From the NCBI GenBank assembly GCA_946482335.1, contig CAMLRG010000143.1:1-14129 (forward strand): a DNA stretch of 14,129 nucleotides, read 5' to 3'. The position numbers were made by a program, and so were the translations under genes. Below the pieces are notes generated by a model. That model searched no databases. It saw only the letters and a list, made by a program, of their open reading frames with translations, and was not told where the DNA came from. This DNA comes from an uncultured Duganella sp. GTDB lineage: Bacteria; Pseudomonadota; Gammaproteobacteria; Burkholderiales; Burkholderiaceae. How positions within the stretch are numbered: position 1 is the stretch's first letter; each line of letters opens with the position of its first letter. Positions 1 to 6,645 of the stretch are shown piece after piece.

Positions 1-237
1 TTCGACACCGCCTTCCGCCTGTACCGCCATTTCGCCGACCGCATCATGGTGGGCTTCGGCATCGGCACGTGGCTGACCAACGATGTCGGCATCAAGCCGC
101 TGAATATCGTGATGAAGCTGATCCGCCTGAACGGGCAATCGGTGGCCAAGCTGTCCGATTCACCCGGCAAGACGCTGTGCAAGGATGAGACGTTCCTGGC
201 CTACCTGCGCCAGGTATTCGGGCATCACGCTTCCTGA
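1..237 (+). CDS. pncB: Nicotinate phosphoribosyltransferase, C-terminal end (partial)
   Basis: This is the last 78 residues of an open frame that enters from the left edge and ends at TGA 235-237. The visible part contains [10 protein letters not shown], then KPLNIVMKL, then the strongly conserved [12 protein letters not shown] and a final FLAYLRQVF. These match in order the C-terminal part of proteobacterial PncB as I know it from E. coli. The enzyme makes nicotinate mononucleotide from nicotinate and PRPP in the NAD salvage (Preiss-Handler) pathway and acts in the cytoplasm. Its last 13 bases overlap the tail of the convergent gene at 225-524, and no terminator is visible between them. The N-terminal part, with most substrate-binding residues, lies outside the window. 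Confidence 0.95.
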   Translation, partial: FDTAFRLYRHFADRIMVGFGIGTWLTNDVGIKPLNIVMKLIRLNGQSVAKLSDSPGKTLCKDETFLAYLRQVFGHHAS

Positions 238-524
238 GCGCCGAAACGGGACATGATACGGTCGGCCTGCTCGCGCTGGGCGTCGTCGTCCACGTCCACC
301 GACAGCAGGGCGGCCGGGCGGTCGGGCTTGTCGGTGTTGTCGACGTCGTCCGGCGTCAGCGAATCCATGATGTTCTGCACGGCGGAGGCGGTGGTGGTCA
401 TGGGCCGCGCTTCGTGCAGGTTGAGCTGGACGGCCGAGTTGGTGAAGCCTTCGGCCAGCAGGGCGCTGCGCGCGCCTTCGGCGTCCGCGATCTGGCGGAA
501 ATTGCGGTAAATGGTGCTGGGCAT
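225..524 (-). CDS. Small hypothetical protein, stress-protein (YflT-like) flavour
   Basis: A 99-residue protein. The ATG at 524 is preceded by AGGAG seven bases upstream, which supports this start. No signal peptide or membrane segment is seen. The N-terminus ([20 protein letters not shown], then [11 protein letters not shown]) and the end ([19 protein letters not shown]) resemble the beta-alpha-beta pattern of short general-stress proteins. In those, a helix precedes 'GF....V.L' and a later strand carries 'V.VD.DD...A'. The resemblance is by eye and the function is unknown. It lies 56 bases downstream of the NTF2-like gene on the same strand and may be the last gene of that transcript. It converges with and overlaps pncB by 13 bases. 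The middle, about residues 40-70, is rich in Asp, Thr and Pro and probably flexible. Confidence 0.75.
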   Translation of the reverse strand: MPSTIYRNFRQIADAEGARSALLAEGFTNSAVQLNLHEARPMTTTASAVQNIMDSLTPDDVDNTDKPDRPAALLSVDVDDDAQREQADRIMSRFGAQEA

Positions 525-580
525 GATGGATCTCCTGTATTGGGCGATTGTCGCGTAAGGCGCGGCTTGGCGGCGCGCGC

Positions 581-1006
581 TTACTTCGCCTTGCGCGATG
601 ACCAGTGCAGGTGCACGATCAGCCAGCCATCGCCTTGCTGCTCGAGCACGGCGGTTTCCAGCCCGAACAGATGGACTTCGGCATTCTTGTAGCGGCCGGT
701 GGTTTCCGTTTCGCGCATGACGATGGCGGTGGCGCCTTCGCGCTTTTCCTCATGGCGCAGCAGGCGCGAACGCGTGGCGCGCAGGAAGTCCATATCGCTG
801 TCGAGGTGATGCGCGGCGTACTCGTCGCGGCTGCGCTCGACGAAGCCGGACTCGAAGATCTGCACCTTGGGACTGAGCAGGGCCAGGGCCGCATCCCGCT
901 TGCCCTCTGCCAGTGCGCGCTGGAAGGCATCCATGGTTTCCGCCGGCGTGGCGGCCAGGGCGGGCAGGCTGGCGGCGGCCAGCAGCAGGCAGGCGAGGAA
1001 GCGCAT
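581..1006 (-). CDS. Secreted NTF2/SnoaL-like (DUF4440-type) protein
   Basis: A 141-residue protein with a clear Sec signal peptide. It has MRF, a hydrophobic core LACLLLAAASLPALA, and likely cleavage after Ala19. The mature part fits the cone-shaped NTF2/SnoaL fold. An N-terminal helix (PAETMDAFQRALAEGKRDAA) is followed by a strand segment near KVQIFESG, and the protein ends with a sheet including GDGWLIVHLHWSSR, the typical tail of DUF4440 proteins. These proteins bind small ligands or act as enzymes, and the substrate cannot be read here. Its ATG shares one base with the TGA of the upstream monooxygenase gene (TGATG at 1004-1008), so the two are almost certainly translationally coupled. The signal peptide would place it in the periplasm, unlike its partner, which has none. 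Confidence 0.85.
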   Translation of the reverse strand: MRFLACLLLAAASLPALAATPAETMDAFQRALAEGKRDAALALLSPKVQIFESGFVERSRDEYAAHHLDSDMDFLRATRSRLLRHEEKREGATAIVMRETETTGRYKNAEVHLFGLETAVLEQQGDGWLIVHLHWSSRKAK

Positions 1007-1305
1007 CAGAAGCCGGTGAGCGCGTTGGACGTGTGCTCGACGCGCGGCGGCTTGGCGAAATACTGGCCGACCAGGCCGCGCCAGGCCAGGAAGTCTTCGC
1101 TGCCGCGGAAATCGACGGTATGGTTTTCCAGGGTTTCCCAGGCGATCACCAGCAAGTAGGTATTGGCGCGCTCGATCACGCGCTCCAGGCGCATGGACTG
1201 GCAGCCCTTGGCGCGCTGGAACAGCGGCACAGCCTTTTGCACTGCCGCTTCGAACGCGCCACCCTGGCCATCCGCCACCTCAATTTCCGCCAGCTCGTAA
1301 ATCAT
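1006..1305 (-). CDS. Antibiotic biosynthesis monooxygenase (ABM) family protein
   Basis: A 99-residue single-domain protein of the size usual for the dimeric ferredoxin-like ABM family. Family features visible are an N-terminal strand (IYELAEIEV), a helix around AFEAAVQKAVPLFQRAKGC, a central strand (TYLLVIAWETLENHTVDFRG) and then an FLAWRGLVGQYF segment. The 'W.(S/T)LE.HT..FR.S' pattern is typical of small ABM proteins. These oxidise or bind small aromatic compounds, and some relatives degrade haem. The start at 1305 has AAGGA about nine bases upstream. It lies 48 bases after the siderophore-receptor gene on the same strand and overlaps the next gene by one base. A role in iron or siderophore metabolism is possible from context only. 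Confidence 0.85.
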   Translation of the reverse strand: MIYELAEIEVADGQGGAFEAAVQKAVPLFQRAKGCQSMRLERVIERANTYLLVIAWETLENHTVDFRGSEDFLAWRGLVGQYFAKPPRVEHTSNALTGF

Positions 1306-1353
1306 CGGGACATTCCTTTCGCAAGATAATGCCCCGATTGTGCCTCAGATCGG

Positions 1354-3441
1354 TCAGAAGCGGTAGCGTGCCGTGACGCGGGCATTGCGCGGCGCGCCAG
1401 GCATGTTGAGCAGCTTGCTCGAGCCGTGGCCGGAAACGAAGTATTCGCGGTCGAACAGGTTGTTCACGTTCAGCTGCACATCGAACGAGGCGGTGCGGTA
1501 AGCCACCATGGCATCGACCACGGTATAGCCGGGCAGGGTGGTGGTATTGCCCGGATTGGCGAAGCGGTCGCCCTGGTAGTTCAAGCCCGCGCCGGCAAAC
1601 CAGCCGCTGCCCAGTGCCTTGTTCAGCCACAGGTTGGCGCTGCGTTTCGGCGTCAGCGTAGGCTGCTTGCCCTGTACCTGCTGGCCGTCGTCGCGCGCGA
1701 CGGACTTGATGATCTCCGCATCCAGCAGTGCCAGGCCGGATACCACCTGCCAACCCTGGCCAACGTCGCCGCTGAAGGTCAGCTCCAGGCCGTCGGTACG
1801 CTGGGTGCCGACCGGTACTACGGTGTTGGTGACCGGGTCGGTGGCCTTGATGCCGGTACGCTGCAGGCGGAACAGCGAGGCGCTAACCGTTGCCTGGCCG
1901 CCGAACAGGTCGAGCTTGGCGCCCACCTCCTTGTTGGTGGTTTCTTCCGGATCGATGGCGGCATTGCTGGCTGCCAGCGCAAAGGTTTCACCCGATGGCT
2001 GGAAGGACTTGCTGAACGAGGCGTAGTAGGAAGCGCTGCCGCTTGGCTGGTACACCAGGCCGGCGCGCGGGCTCCAGGCGCGGTCGGTGCGGTCCAGGTT
2101 CTTCTGGCCCACGCGGCGCTCGCGCGTCTCCTGGCTGAAATCGTCGTAGCGTACGCCGGCCAGCATCTTCCACTGCGGCGTCAGCGTGGCCAGGTCTTGC
2201 ACGTACACGCTCTTGTTCTTCATGATGCCCAGGTTGTCGGTGCCGGGCGCCACACCGGCGTCCAGCTTCAGCACCGGCAGTACCGGGTTGAACAGGCTGA
2301 CGGTTGCCACATTGGTTTTCGAGCGGTTGACCTGGTCCTTGTCCTGCTTGCCGAATTCCACGCCGTACAGGATCTGGTGCTGCATGCCGAAGAATTCGGC
2401 GCGCTGGGTCAACTCGGTCTGGTTGAAGTAGCCGTCTTCTTCGCGGCGCACATTGCCGTGTGTGAGGGACGCGGTTTGCGCGGTTTCATTGACGCTGCCG
2501 ACCAGGGTGTTGTTGCGGTTCAGCGAGTAGTCGTAGCGGCGGAAGGCGTTGCGCAGCGACCAGTTGGCGTTGATGCGGTGGTCCAGCGCCACGGCCAGCG
2601 CCTTCACGCGGGCCTGGCTGAAGTCCACGTCGCGCGCATTGGCGGCGCCGAAGTAGGTGCCCGGTGCCACGTCGACCGGCAAGCCCTTGTAGGAAGGGAC
2701 GCCAAAATCGGTTACGCGGCGGTCGGACAGGTATTCGCCTTGCACCAGCAGGGTAGTGTCGGCGCCCAGCTTCCACTGCAGCGATGGCGACAGCGCTTCG
2801 CGTTCCAGGAATTGCTGGTCGCGGTAGCTGTCCGAATCTTCCTTGGCGCCGGTGATGCGGAAGGCCACGTTGCCGTCGCCCAGCTTGCGTGCCACGTCGA
2901 ACTCGCCGCGCTTCTTGCTCCAGCTGCCGAAAGTTACGCTGGCTTCCGAGCGGTCGATGCCAGGCTTCTTGGTGATGCGGTTGATCATGCCGCCCGAGGA
3001 GCCGCGGCCGTACAGCACCGAAGCCGGGCCCTTGATCACTTCAATCTGTTCGATGTTCGACAAGTCGCGGAAATACAGGGCGTCGTCGCGCATGCCGTCG
3101 ATGAACTGGTCGGCAATCGCGGTGAAGCCGCGGATGGTGACCTGGTCGCGCTGGCCATCGCCGTGCGACAGGCCGACGCCCGGGATGCCCTTCAGGACAT
3201 CTTCCATCGAGCTAGCGCCCTGGTCGCGCAGCAGTTCCTGCGGCACCACGTTCACGGTTTGCGGGATGTCGCGCAGCGGCGCGTCGATCTTGGTGGCCGT
3301 GGTGGCGTTGACCGGGTTGTAGGCCGATTCGCGGCCGGCTGTCACGGTAACGGAGGGGAGGGTGGCTTCTTCAGCGAATACGGCAGCGTGCGGCAGCGCC
3401 AGCGCAACGGCGAGCGCCAGCGGGGACTTGTTCAACTTCAT
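1354..3441 (-). CDS. TonB-dependent siderophore receptor
   Basis: A 695-residue outer-membrane receptor of normal length. Residues 1-23 form a signal peptide ending in AVFA. A TonB-box-like LPSVTVTA follows at about 28-35. The plug domain, about 50-165, holds the signatures VTIRGF, FIDGMRDD, IEQIEVIKGPASVLYGRGSS and MINRITKKP. The rest is a 22-strand barrel pattern of alternating residues, ending in ARYRF with the C-terminal Phe needed for barrel insertion. The plug motifs place it with the siderophore (Fiu/BfrA/FpvA-like) rather than vitamin B12 receptors. The exact ferric ligand cannot be read. The ATG at 3441 has AGGA upstream, and a good Fur box lies about 25 bases before it. It is the first gene of a minus-strand run with the ABM and NTF2-like genes. 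Confidence 0.95.
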   Translation of the reverse strand: MKLNKSPLALAVALALPHAAVFAEEATLPSVTVTAGRESAYNPVNATTATKIDAPLRDIPQTVNVVPQELLRDQGASSMEDVLKGIPGVGLSHGDGQRDQVTIRGFTAIADQFIDGMRDDALYFRDLSNIEQIEVIKGPASVLYGRGSSGGMINRITKKPGIDRSEASVTFGSWSKKRGEFDVARKLGDGNVAFRITGAKEDSDSYRDQQFLEREALSPSLQWKLGADTTLLVQGEYLSDRRVTDFGVPSYKGLPVDVAPGTYFGAANARDVDFSQARVKALAVALDHRINANWSLRNAFRRYDYSLNRNNTLVGSVNETAQTASLTHGNVRREEDGYFNQTELTQRAEFFGMQHQILYGVEFGKQDKDQVNRSKTNVATVSLFNPVLPVLKLDAGVAPGTDNLGIMKNKSVYVQDLATLTPQWKMLAGVRYDDFSQETRERRVGQKNLDRTDRAWSPRAGLVYQPSGSASYYASFSKSFQPSGETFALAASNAAIDPEETTNKEVGAKLDLFGGQATVSASLFRLQRTGIKATDPVTNTVVPVGTQRTDGLELTFSGDVGQGWQVVSGLALLDAEIIKSVARDDGQQVQGKQPTLTPKRSANLWLNKALGSGWFAGAGLNYQGDRFANPGNTTTLPGYTVVDAMVAYRTASFDVQLNVNNLFDREYFVSGHGSSKLLNMPGAPRNARVTARYRF

Positions 3442-3465
3442 GCGGAATCCTAAATGGCTTTGAAA

Positions 3466-3485
3466 TGAGAATTATTATCATTCGC
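3466..3485 (-). promoter_or_regulatory. Fur box upstream of the siderophore receptor
   Basis: On the minus strand, 3485-3467 reads GCGAATGATAATAATTCTC. It matches the 19-bp Fur consensus GATAATGATAATCATTATC at 15 positions. On the plus strand, 3466-3480 matches the 7-1-7 form TGATAATNATTATCA at 14 of 15 bases. It ends about 25 bases before the receptor ATG, so iron-loaded Fur would cover the promoter. This predicts expression under iron limitation. Confidence 0.88.
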
Positions 3486-3542
3486 AATTATGCGCCATTT
3501 AGGAGGATTGTTCAACGATAAATATTGTGCTGGTTTAAGAAT

Positions 3543-3812
3543 TCAGCGTTCGCTGCGCCGCGTCGTGCCGGGGCTGCTGTCCCGCTGTTCGCCTTGCCGG
3601 TATTGCGGGCCGGTCTGGAAACCGTGCTCGCGTTCGCCCTCCTCGACGCCCCCGGACAGCAGGTCGTCAGTGCGGCCGGCCGATTGCTGGTTGCCTTCCA
3701 CCGTGCCGGACTGCTTGCGCTGCCCGGTGGCGCCGGCGCCCATGGTGCCGATGCTGCTGGTGCCGTCATGGGTTTGCTGCTCCAGGCTGCGGCCCTTGTT
3801 GAGTGTGGACAT
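3543..3812 (-). CDS. Small hydrophilic, probably disordered hypothetical protein
   Basis: An 89-residue protein. The start at 3812 is chosen because a near-perfect ribosome-binding site (AAGGAGG) lies six bases upstream. The frame stays open further upstream, but that would run back over the promoter region of the divergent higA gene. The sequence is rich in Gly, Gln, Ser, Glu and Arg, with almost no hydrophobic stretch (MSTLNKGRSLEQQTHDGTSS at the start, TTRRSER at the end). It is therefore probably intrinsically disordered. No domain is recognised. It may be one of the small stress-type proteins common in this group, but that is a guess. Its stop is 57 bases from the Fur box of the receptor gene. 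Confidence 0.7.
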   Translation of the reverse strand: MSTLNKGRSLEQQTHDGTSSIGTMGAGATGQRKQSGTVEGNQQSAGRTDDLLSGGVEEGEREHGFQTGPQYRQGEQRDSSPGTTRRSER

Positions 3813-3877
3813 GATTGCCTCCTTATAGCCAGGCTCGAAATTCCATTTTAGGCCCGAAAAGGCGAATGGCATAGGAG

Positions 3878-3902
3878 TAGAATCGCTTCGTAGGAGGCGA
3901 TT
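3878..3902 (+). promoter_or_regulatory. Candidate -10 and inverted repeat enclosing the higA ribosome-binding site
   Basis: TAGAAT at 3878-3883 is a good -10 hexamer, but no convincing -35 is visible. AATCGC (3881-3886) and GCGATT (3897-3902) form a 6-bp inverted repeat. Its 10-base loop contains the TAGGAG part of the ribosome-binding site just before the ATG at 3903. It could be an operator for autoregulation, as is usual for HigA-type antitoxins, or an RNA hairpin that hides the binding site. Confidence 0.45.
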
Positions 3903-4187
3903 ATGGAAAGCTCTATGCGCCCGATCCATCCGGGCGAAATCCTGGTGGAAGAGTTCATGGACCCGATGGGCCTGACGGCGAACACGCTGGCCGGCGTATT
4001 GCACCTGGAGCCCGAATGCCTGAACGGCATCGTGCGCCAGGAACGCAGCATTTCCCCGGCAACTGCGCAGCAGCTTGCCAGCTACTTCGATACTTCGCCC
4101 GAATATTGGCTCAACCTGCAGTCGGCATATGACGCGCGCAAGGCCCAGCTGAAAGGGCGGCGCGGCTCAAAACGTACGCTGCATTGA
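3903..4187 (+). CDS. higA: HigA-family antitoxin / XRE-type regulator, orphan
   Basis: A 94-residue protein. It has the HigA/VapI hallmark MRPIHPGEILVEEFMDPMGL, then a helix-turn-helix at about 23-50 (LTANTLAGVL ... GIVRQERSIS). The tail is the usual AQQLASYFDTSPEYWLNLQ. HigA proteins neutralise the HigB mRNA-cleaving toxin and repress their own operon. I chose the ATG at 3903 because AGGAGG is six bases upstream. The Met at residue 5 is the start seen in many relatives and remains possible. HigB normally lies directly upstream on the same strand, but here the upstream 90 bases are a divergent promoter region. The gene downstream is on the opposite strand and overlaps by 21 bases. It is therefore an orphan antitoxin or a free-standing regulator. 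Confidence 0.88.
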   Translation: MESSMRPIHPGEILVEEFMDPMGLTANTLAGVLHLEPECLNGIVRQERSISPATAQQLASYFDTSPEYWLNLQSAYDARKAQLKGRRGSKRTLH

Positions 4188-4412
4188 ATCGCCGCGGCGG
4201 TCGGTGAATTTCGAGGGCAGGGACGCGACGGCACGGATCTGCGTGGGGAAGCGCTCGGCAAACGAGCGGATGAGGGGATGCTCGACGCCGCAGATGGCCA
4301 GATAGGTATAGGCCGCGCCCTGGTCGAAAGCGAGCGCCGTGCGTACGGCCATATCGAACCGTTCGGCGGTGCTGAAATCGTTGCGTCGCTCCCGGTTACT
4401 CCGCTTTTCCAC
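4167..4412 (-). CDS. Small conserved-looking hypothetical protein with GTG start
   Basis: An 81-residue protein. It starts at GTG 4412, supported by an excellent AAGGAGAT at the right distance upstream; no in-frame ATG lies nearby. The N-terminus is very basic (EKRSNRERRNDF). A compact central part follows (FDMAVRTALAFDQGAAYTYL then AICGVEHPLIRSFAERF), which reads like a small helical domain. I do not recognise the family. Its last 21 bases overlap the end of higA tail to tail. It is not a HigB: the length is close but the RelE-fold motifs are absent and the orientation is wrong. Confidence 0.65.
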   Translation of the reverse strand: MEKRSNRERRNDFSTAERFDMAVRTALAFDQGAAYTYLAICGVEHPLIRSFAERFPTQIRAVASLPSKFTDRRGDSMQRTF

Positions 4413-4481
4413 GTTATCTCCTTAGGCCATTGACGATGCTACGAGGGCCGCGGAACGAGTTCTGTGCGCCAGACCACCTTG

Positions 4482-4509
4482 TTGGATGCGATTGCTTCAA
4501 TGCTAATAT
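4482..4509 (+). promoter_or_regulatory. Candidate sigma-70 promoter for the hydrolase gene
   Basis: TTGGAT (4482-4487) and TAATAT (4504-4509) are separated by 16 bp and lie about 30 bases before the ATG of the hydrolase. Both hexamers are reasonable matches. The spacing is at the short end of the normal range. Confidence 0.4.
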
Positions 4510-4538
4510 GACCCGCTGGATGAATTCAAGGGGGCAAC

Positions 4539-5675
4539 ATGCAACGAAGCAAAGAATCGACAGTCCGCCCACTGCAACGTTTGGCTGGGGCATTGCTCAT
4601 GTTCGGACTGGCAGGCACATCCGCAGCGGCCTGCCGCCACATTAGCACAGCGGCGGAGCTCTCCAGCTACACGCTGGCCGAGGGCGCCCAGGCTACGGTG
4701 ACCAAGAATATCTGCTATGCCGAGGGCACGCAATGGAAAGAACAGGCGCCGCACGGCGAGTATGACGTCGCGCTGTACCAGCAATTCGACCTCCACCGCC
4801 CAGCCGCGCCACTTTCGCAAAAGCTGCCTTTGATTATCTGGGCCCACCCGAATGGCCTCAACGAAGACTTGGAGCCACTGGACGACCTCTATCGGAAGTT
4901 GGTCGAGCCGGCGCTCAAGCTGGGCTTCGCCTTCATGTCCATCGAATTCCGCCACCCCGTTGCCAGCCAGATGTATGGGAAAGATCCCATCCTGGACATC
5001 CCCAACACGGACATCGCACGCGCGGTGCAGTGGGCGCGCCACCGGTCCGGCGCGCTTGGTATCGATGGGAGCAATATCTTCCTGCTGGGGCAGTCGCGCG
5101 GCACGCTTGGCTTGATGAACGCCTTGTCGAAGAACCTGGCCGACGAAGCAAGTACGATACCGTACCAGACCAGGTCGTCCCGCGTGCGCGCCGTGTATGC
5201 GGTGCAGGCGCAGACCACGTATGAGAAAGGCCAGACCAGGGATACGTTCATCCATCCGGACAGCCGGGGGGCGTTTGAAAACCGTTACCCGGACTTCCAG
5301 CAGCCCGGCAGCGCCATCAATGAAATCACGACCGACGACCCGCCCATTACGCTGCGTAACGAGCGCGCGCCGACGAACCCGGACGCTGTCATTCCGCTCA
5401 ATTTGCCCGCGCAGAATGGCAGCTGCGCCGATCTCCAAGGGTGTTTCGACATCCATCACCCGAACTTCGGCCTGAAACTTCACCTGGCGTTCAAAGCCCT
5501 GTACCAGGGGATGCCGCCAGCATCGAAATTCGATATTGCCTACAACGTGCCGACAGAGTTCCTGTTCGTGGACCAGGCGACCAACCGGCCATATGCCTGC
5601 TTCTTCGTGAAGAACCTCACGCTGACAGCACTGGCAAACGTGGGCCCCGAGATCAAGGCAGCGTGCGGACTCTAA
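4539..5675 (+). CDS. Secreted alpha/beta-hydrolase (esterase-like)
   Basis: A 378-residue protein preceded by AAGGGGG six bases before the ATG. Residues 1-30 form a signal peptide (basic start, LAGALLMFGLAGTSAAA), so the enzyme is probably periplasmic or exported. The fold is read from LPLIIWAHPNG at about 97-106, where HPNG is the oxyanion-hole segment. The nucleophile elbow GQSRG (Ser186) follows, inside a strand-turn-helix (NIFLLGQSRGTLGLMNAL). The catalytic acid and His are not assigned with confidence. Substrate class is unknown; the large C-terminal half, about 210-378, does not match a lipase or peptidase that I recognise. Four Cys in the mature part (two near NGSCADLQGC) could form a disulfide in the periplasm. 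Its stop codon overlaps the stop of the convergent bluB gene. Confidence 0.8.
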   Translation: MQRSKESTVRPLQRLAGALLMFGLAGTSAAACRHISTAAELSSYTLAEGAQATVTKNICYAEGTQWKEQAPHGEYDVALYQQFDLHRPAAPLSQKLPLIIWAHPNGLNEDLEPLDDLYRKLVEPALKLGFAFMSIEFRHPVASQMYGKDPILDIPNTDIARAVQWARHRSGALGIDGSNIFLLGQSRGTLGLMNALSKNLADEASTIPYQTRSSRVRAVYAVQAQTTYEKGQTRDTFIHPDSRGAFENRYPDFQQPGSAINEITTDDPPITLRNERAPTNPDAVIPLNLPAQNGSCADLQGCFDIHHPNFGLKLHLAFKALYQGMPPASKFDIAYNVPTEFLFVDQATNRPYACFFVKNLTLTALANVGPEIKAACGL

Positions 5676-6385
5676 CCCGTCTCAGTCTTGCGTAGCGCCG
5701 ATTCAAGGTCCTTGTCTTTCAGCGGCTGGTCCCATGCGTCGCTATGGACAAGGTCTTCCAGCGGCAATCGGGAGCGCCAGCCCCTTTCCTGCAGCTCGGG
5801 GCTTGGCAGGAACTCGCTGACATAGCCAACGCAAAGATAGGCCACGGGATACACGTTATCCGGCAATTTCAGGGTTGCCGCCAGCTCTTGCTGGTCGAGG
5901 ATGCTGACCCAGCCAACACCGATGCCTTCGGCCCGCGCCGCGAGCCACAGGTTCTGCACGGCCAGGCAGGTGCTGAACAAATCCATTTCGAGGATCGAGT
6001 TCCGGCCAAGAACGTGCGGCCCGCCGCGCGTGCGGTCGCAAGTGACGCACAAGTTGAGCGGGCTCTCAAGAATGCCTTCCAGTTTCAGGCGCTTGTACAG
6101 CGCCGCCTGGTCGCCGGCATAGTTCCCTGCGGCCTTGCTGTTCTCCCGCTCGAAGATCGCATGCACTTGCTGCCGGACCTCGCGGCTTTCGACCAGGATG
6201 AAGTCCCATGGCTGCATGAAGCCAACCGAAGGCGCGTGGTGCGCAGCCTGCAGCAGCCGCGCCAGCACATCGGCAGGGATCGGGTCGGGCAGGAACTGCG
6301 ACCGTACATCGCGGCGCTCGCGGATGGCACGGTACAGGCCATCGCGTTCGGCAGGGGAGAAGCTGTTGTCGGGAACTGTCATCAT
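5672..6385 (-). CDS. bluB: 5,6-dimethylbenzimidazole synthase BluB
   Basis: BluB is a nitroreductase-fold enzyme that destroys its own reduced FMN with oxygen. The product is 5,6-dimethylbenzimidazole, the lower ligand of vitamin B12. This 237-residue protein shows the signature RRDVR then QFLPDPIP, APSVGFMQPWDF and GVGWVSIL. Two residues reported as essential in the Sinorhizobium enzyme, Asp32 and Ser167, correspond here to Asp26 and Ser161. The spacing between them, 135 residues, is identical. The start is uncertain: ATG ATG at 6385-6380 follows an in-frame TTG, and no good ribosome-binding site is seen. No other cobalamin gene and no B12 riboswitch is visible nearby. It lies 27 bases after the small membrane-protein gene on the same strand and may share its transcript. 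Confidence 0.93.
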   Translation of the reverse strand: MMTVPDNSFSPAERDGLYRAIRERRDVRSQFLPDPIPADVLARLLQAAHHAPSVGFMQPWDFILVESREVRQQVHAIFERENSKAAGNYAGDQAALYKRLKLEGILESPLNLCVTCDRTRGGPHVLGRNSILEMDLFSTCLAVQNLWLAARAEGIGVGWVSILDQQELAATLKLPDNVYPVAYLCVGYVSEFLPSPELQERGWRSRLPLEDLVHSDAWDQPLKDKDLESALRKTETG

Positions 6386-6412
6386 CAAGGCACAAAAGAG
6401 CAGGCCGCTATT

Positions 6413-6640
6413 CTACTCAATTGCTGCCGGGAGATGCGGCCGCGAGATGAGGCGTAACCAAGTGGGCAGATGGAATGCACTCATCATCAAGTACATCACT
6501 GACATATTGTCGATGAGCGGTGCCCCGCCCGCGGAACAGATCATGTCCGCGTCTCCCGCCGCCGCGCCAAACGCCGCCATTACGGCGAAGGTTGGCGCGG
6601 CGGCGAGGCTTAGCCAGTCGGCGATTTGCATCGGCCGCAT
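6413..6640 (-). CDS. Small membrane protein, function unknown
   Basis: A 75-residue protein that starts five bases after the stop of the DUF899 gene, which strongly suggests one transcript. AGGG lies nine bases before the ATG at 6640. Two hydrophobic segments are seen, at about residues 5-27 (WLSLAAAPTFAVMAAFGAA) and 43-60 (NMSVMYLMMSAFHLPTWLRL). They are joined by a short loop containing DMICSAGGAPL. Two transmembrane helices in the inner membrane are likely. The conserved-looking loop with one Cys and the tight pairing with a thioredoxin-like protein are suggestive, but no function is known to me. Confidence 0.75.
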   Translation of the reverse strand: MRPMQIADWLSLAAAPTFAVMAAFGAAAGDADMICSAGGAPLIDNMSVMYLMMSAFHLPTWLRLISRPHLPAAIE

Positions 6641-6645
6641 GATGT

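Noticed and set aside
1334..1353. Hairpin CCGAT/ATCGG right after the receptor stop as a terminator
   Set aside because: Only five base pairs and no U-tract follow; it is too weak to call.
1426..3453. Long plus-strand open frame of 675 codons opposite the siderophore receptor
   Set aside because: It mirrors a clear TonB-dependent receptor in codon-phased high-GC DNA; its translation shows no domain and is rich in Ala, Gly, Val and Arg as antisense shadows are.
3813..3902. HigB toxin gene upstream of higA
   Set aside because: The space is a 90-base divergent promoter region with no open frame of the right size or strand.
4503..5483. Minus-strand open frame of 326 codons opposite the alpha/beta-hydrolase
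   Set aside because: The plus-strand gene has a ribosome-binding site, signal peptide and GQSRG motif; the reverse frame has none of these.
6386..6412. Cobalamin riboswitch before bluB
   Set aside because: Only 27 bases separate bluB from the upstream gene and no B12-box-like sequence was seen there or further upstream.
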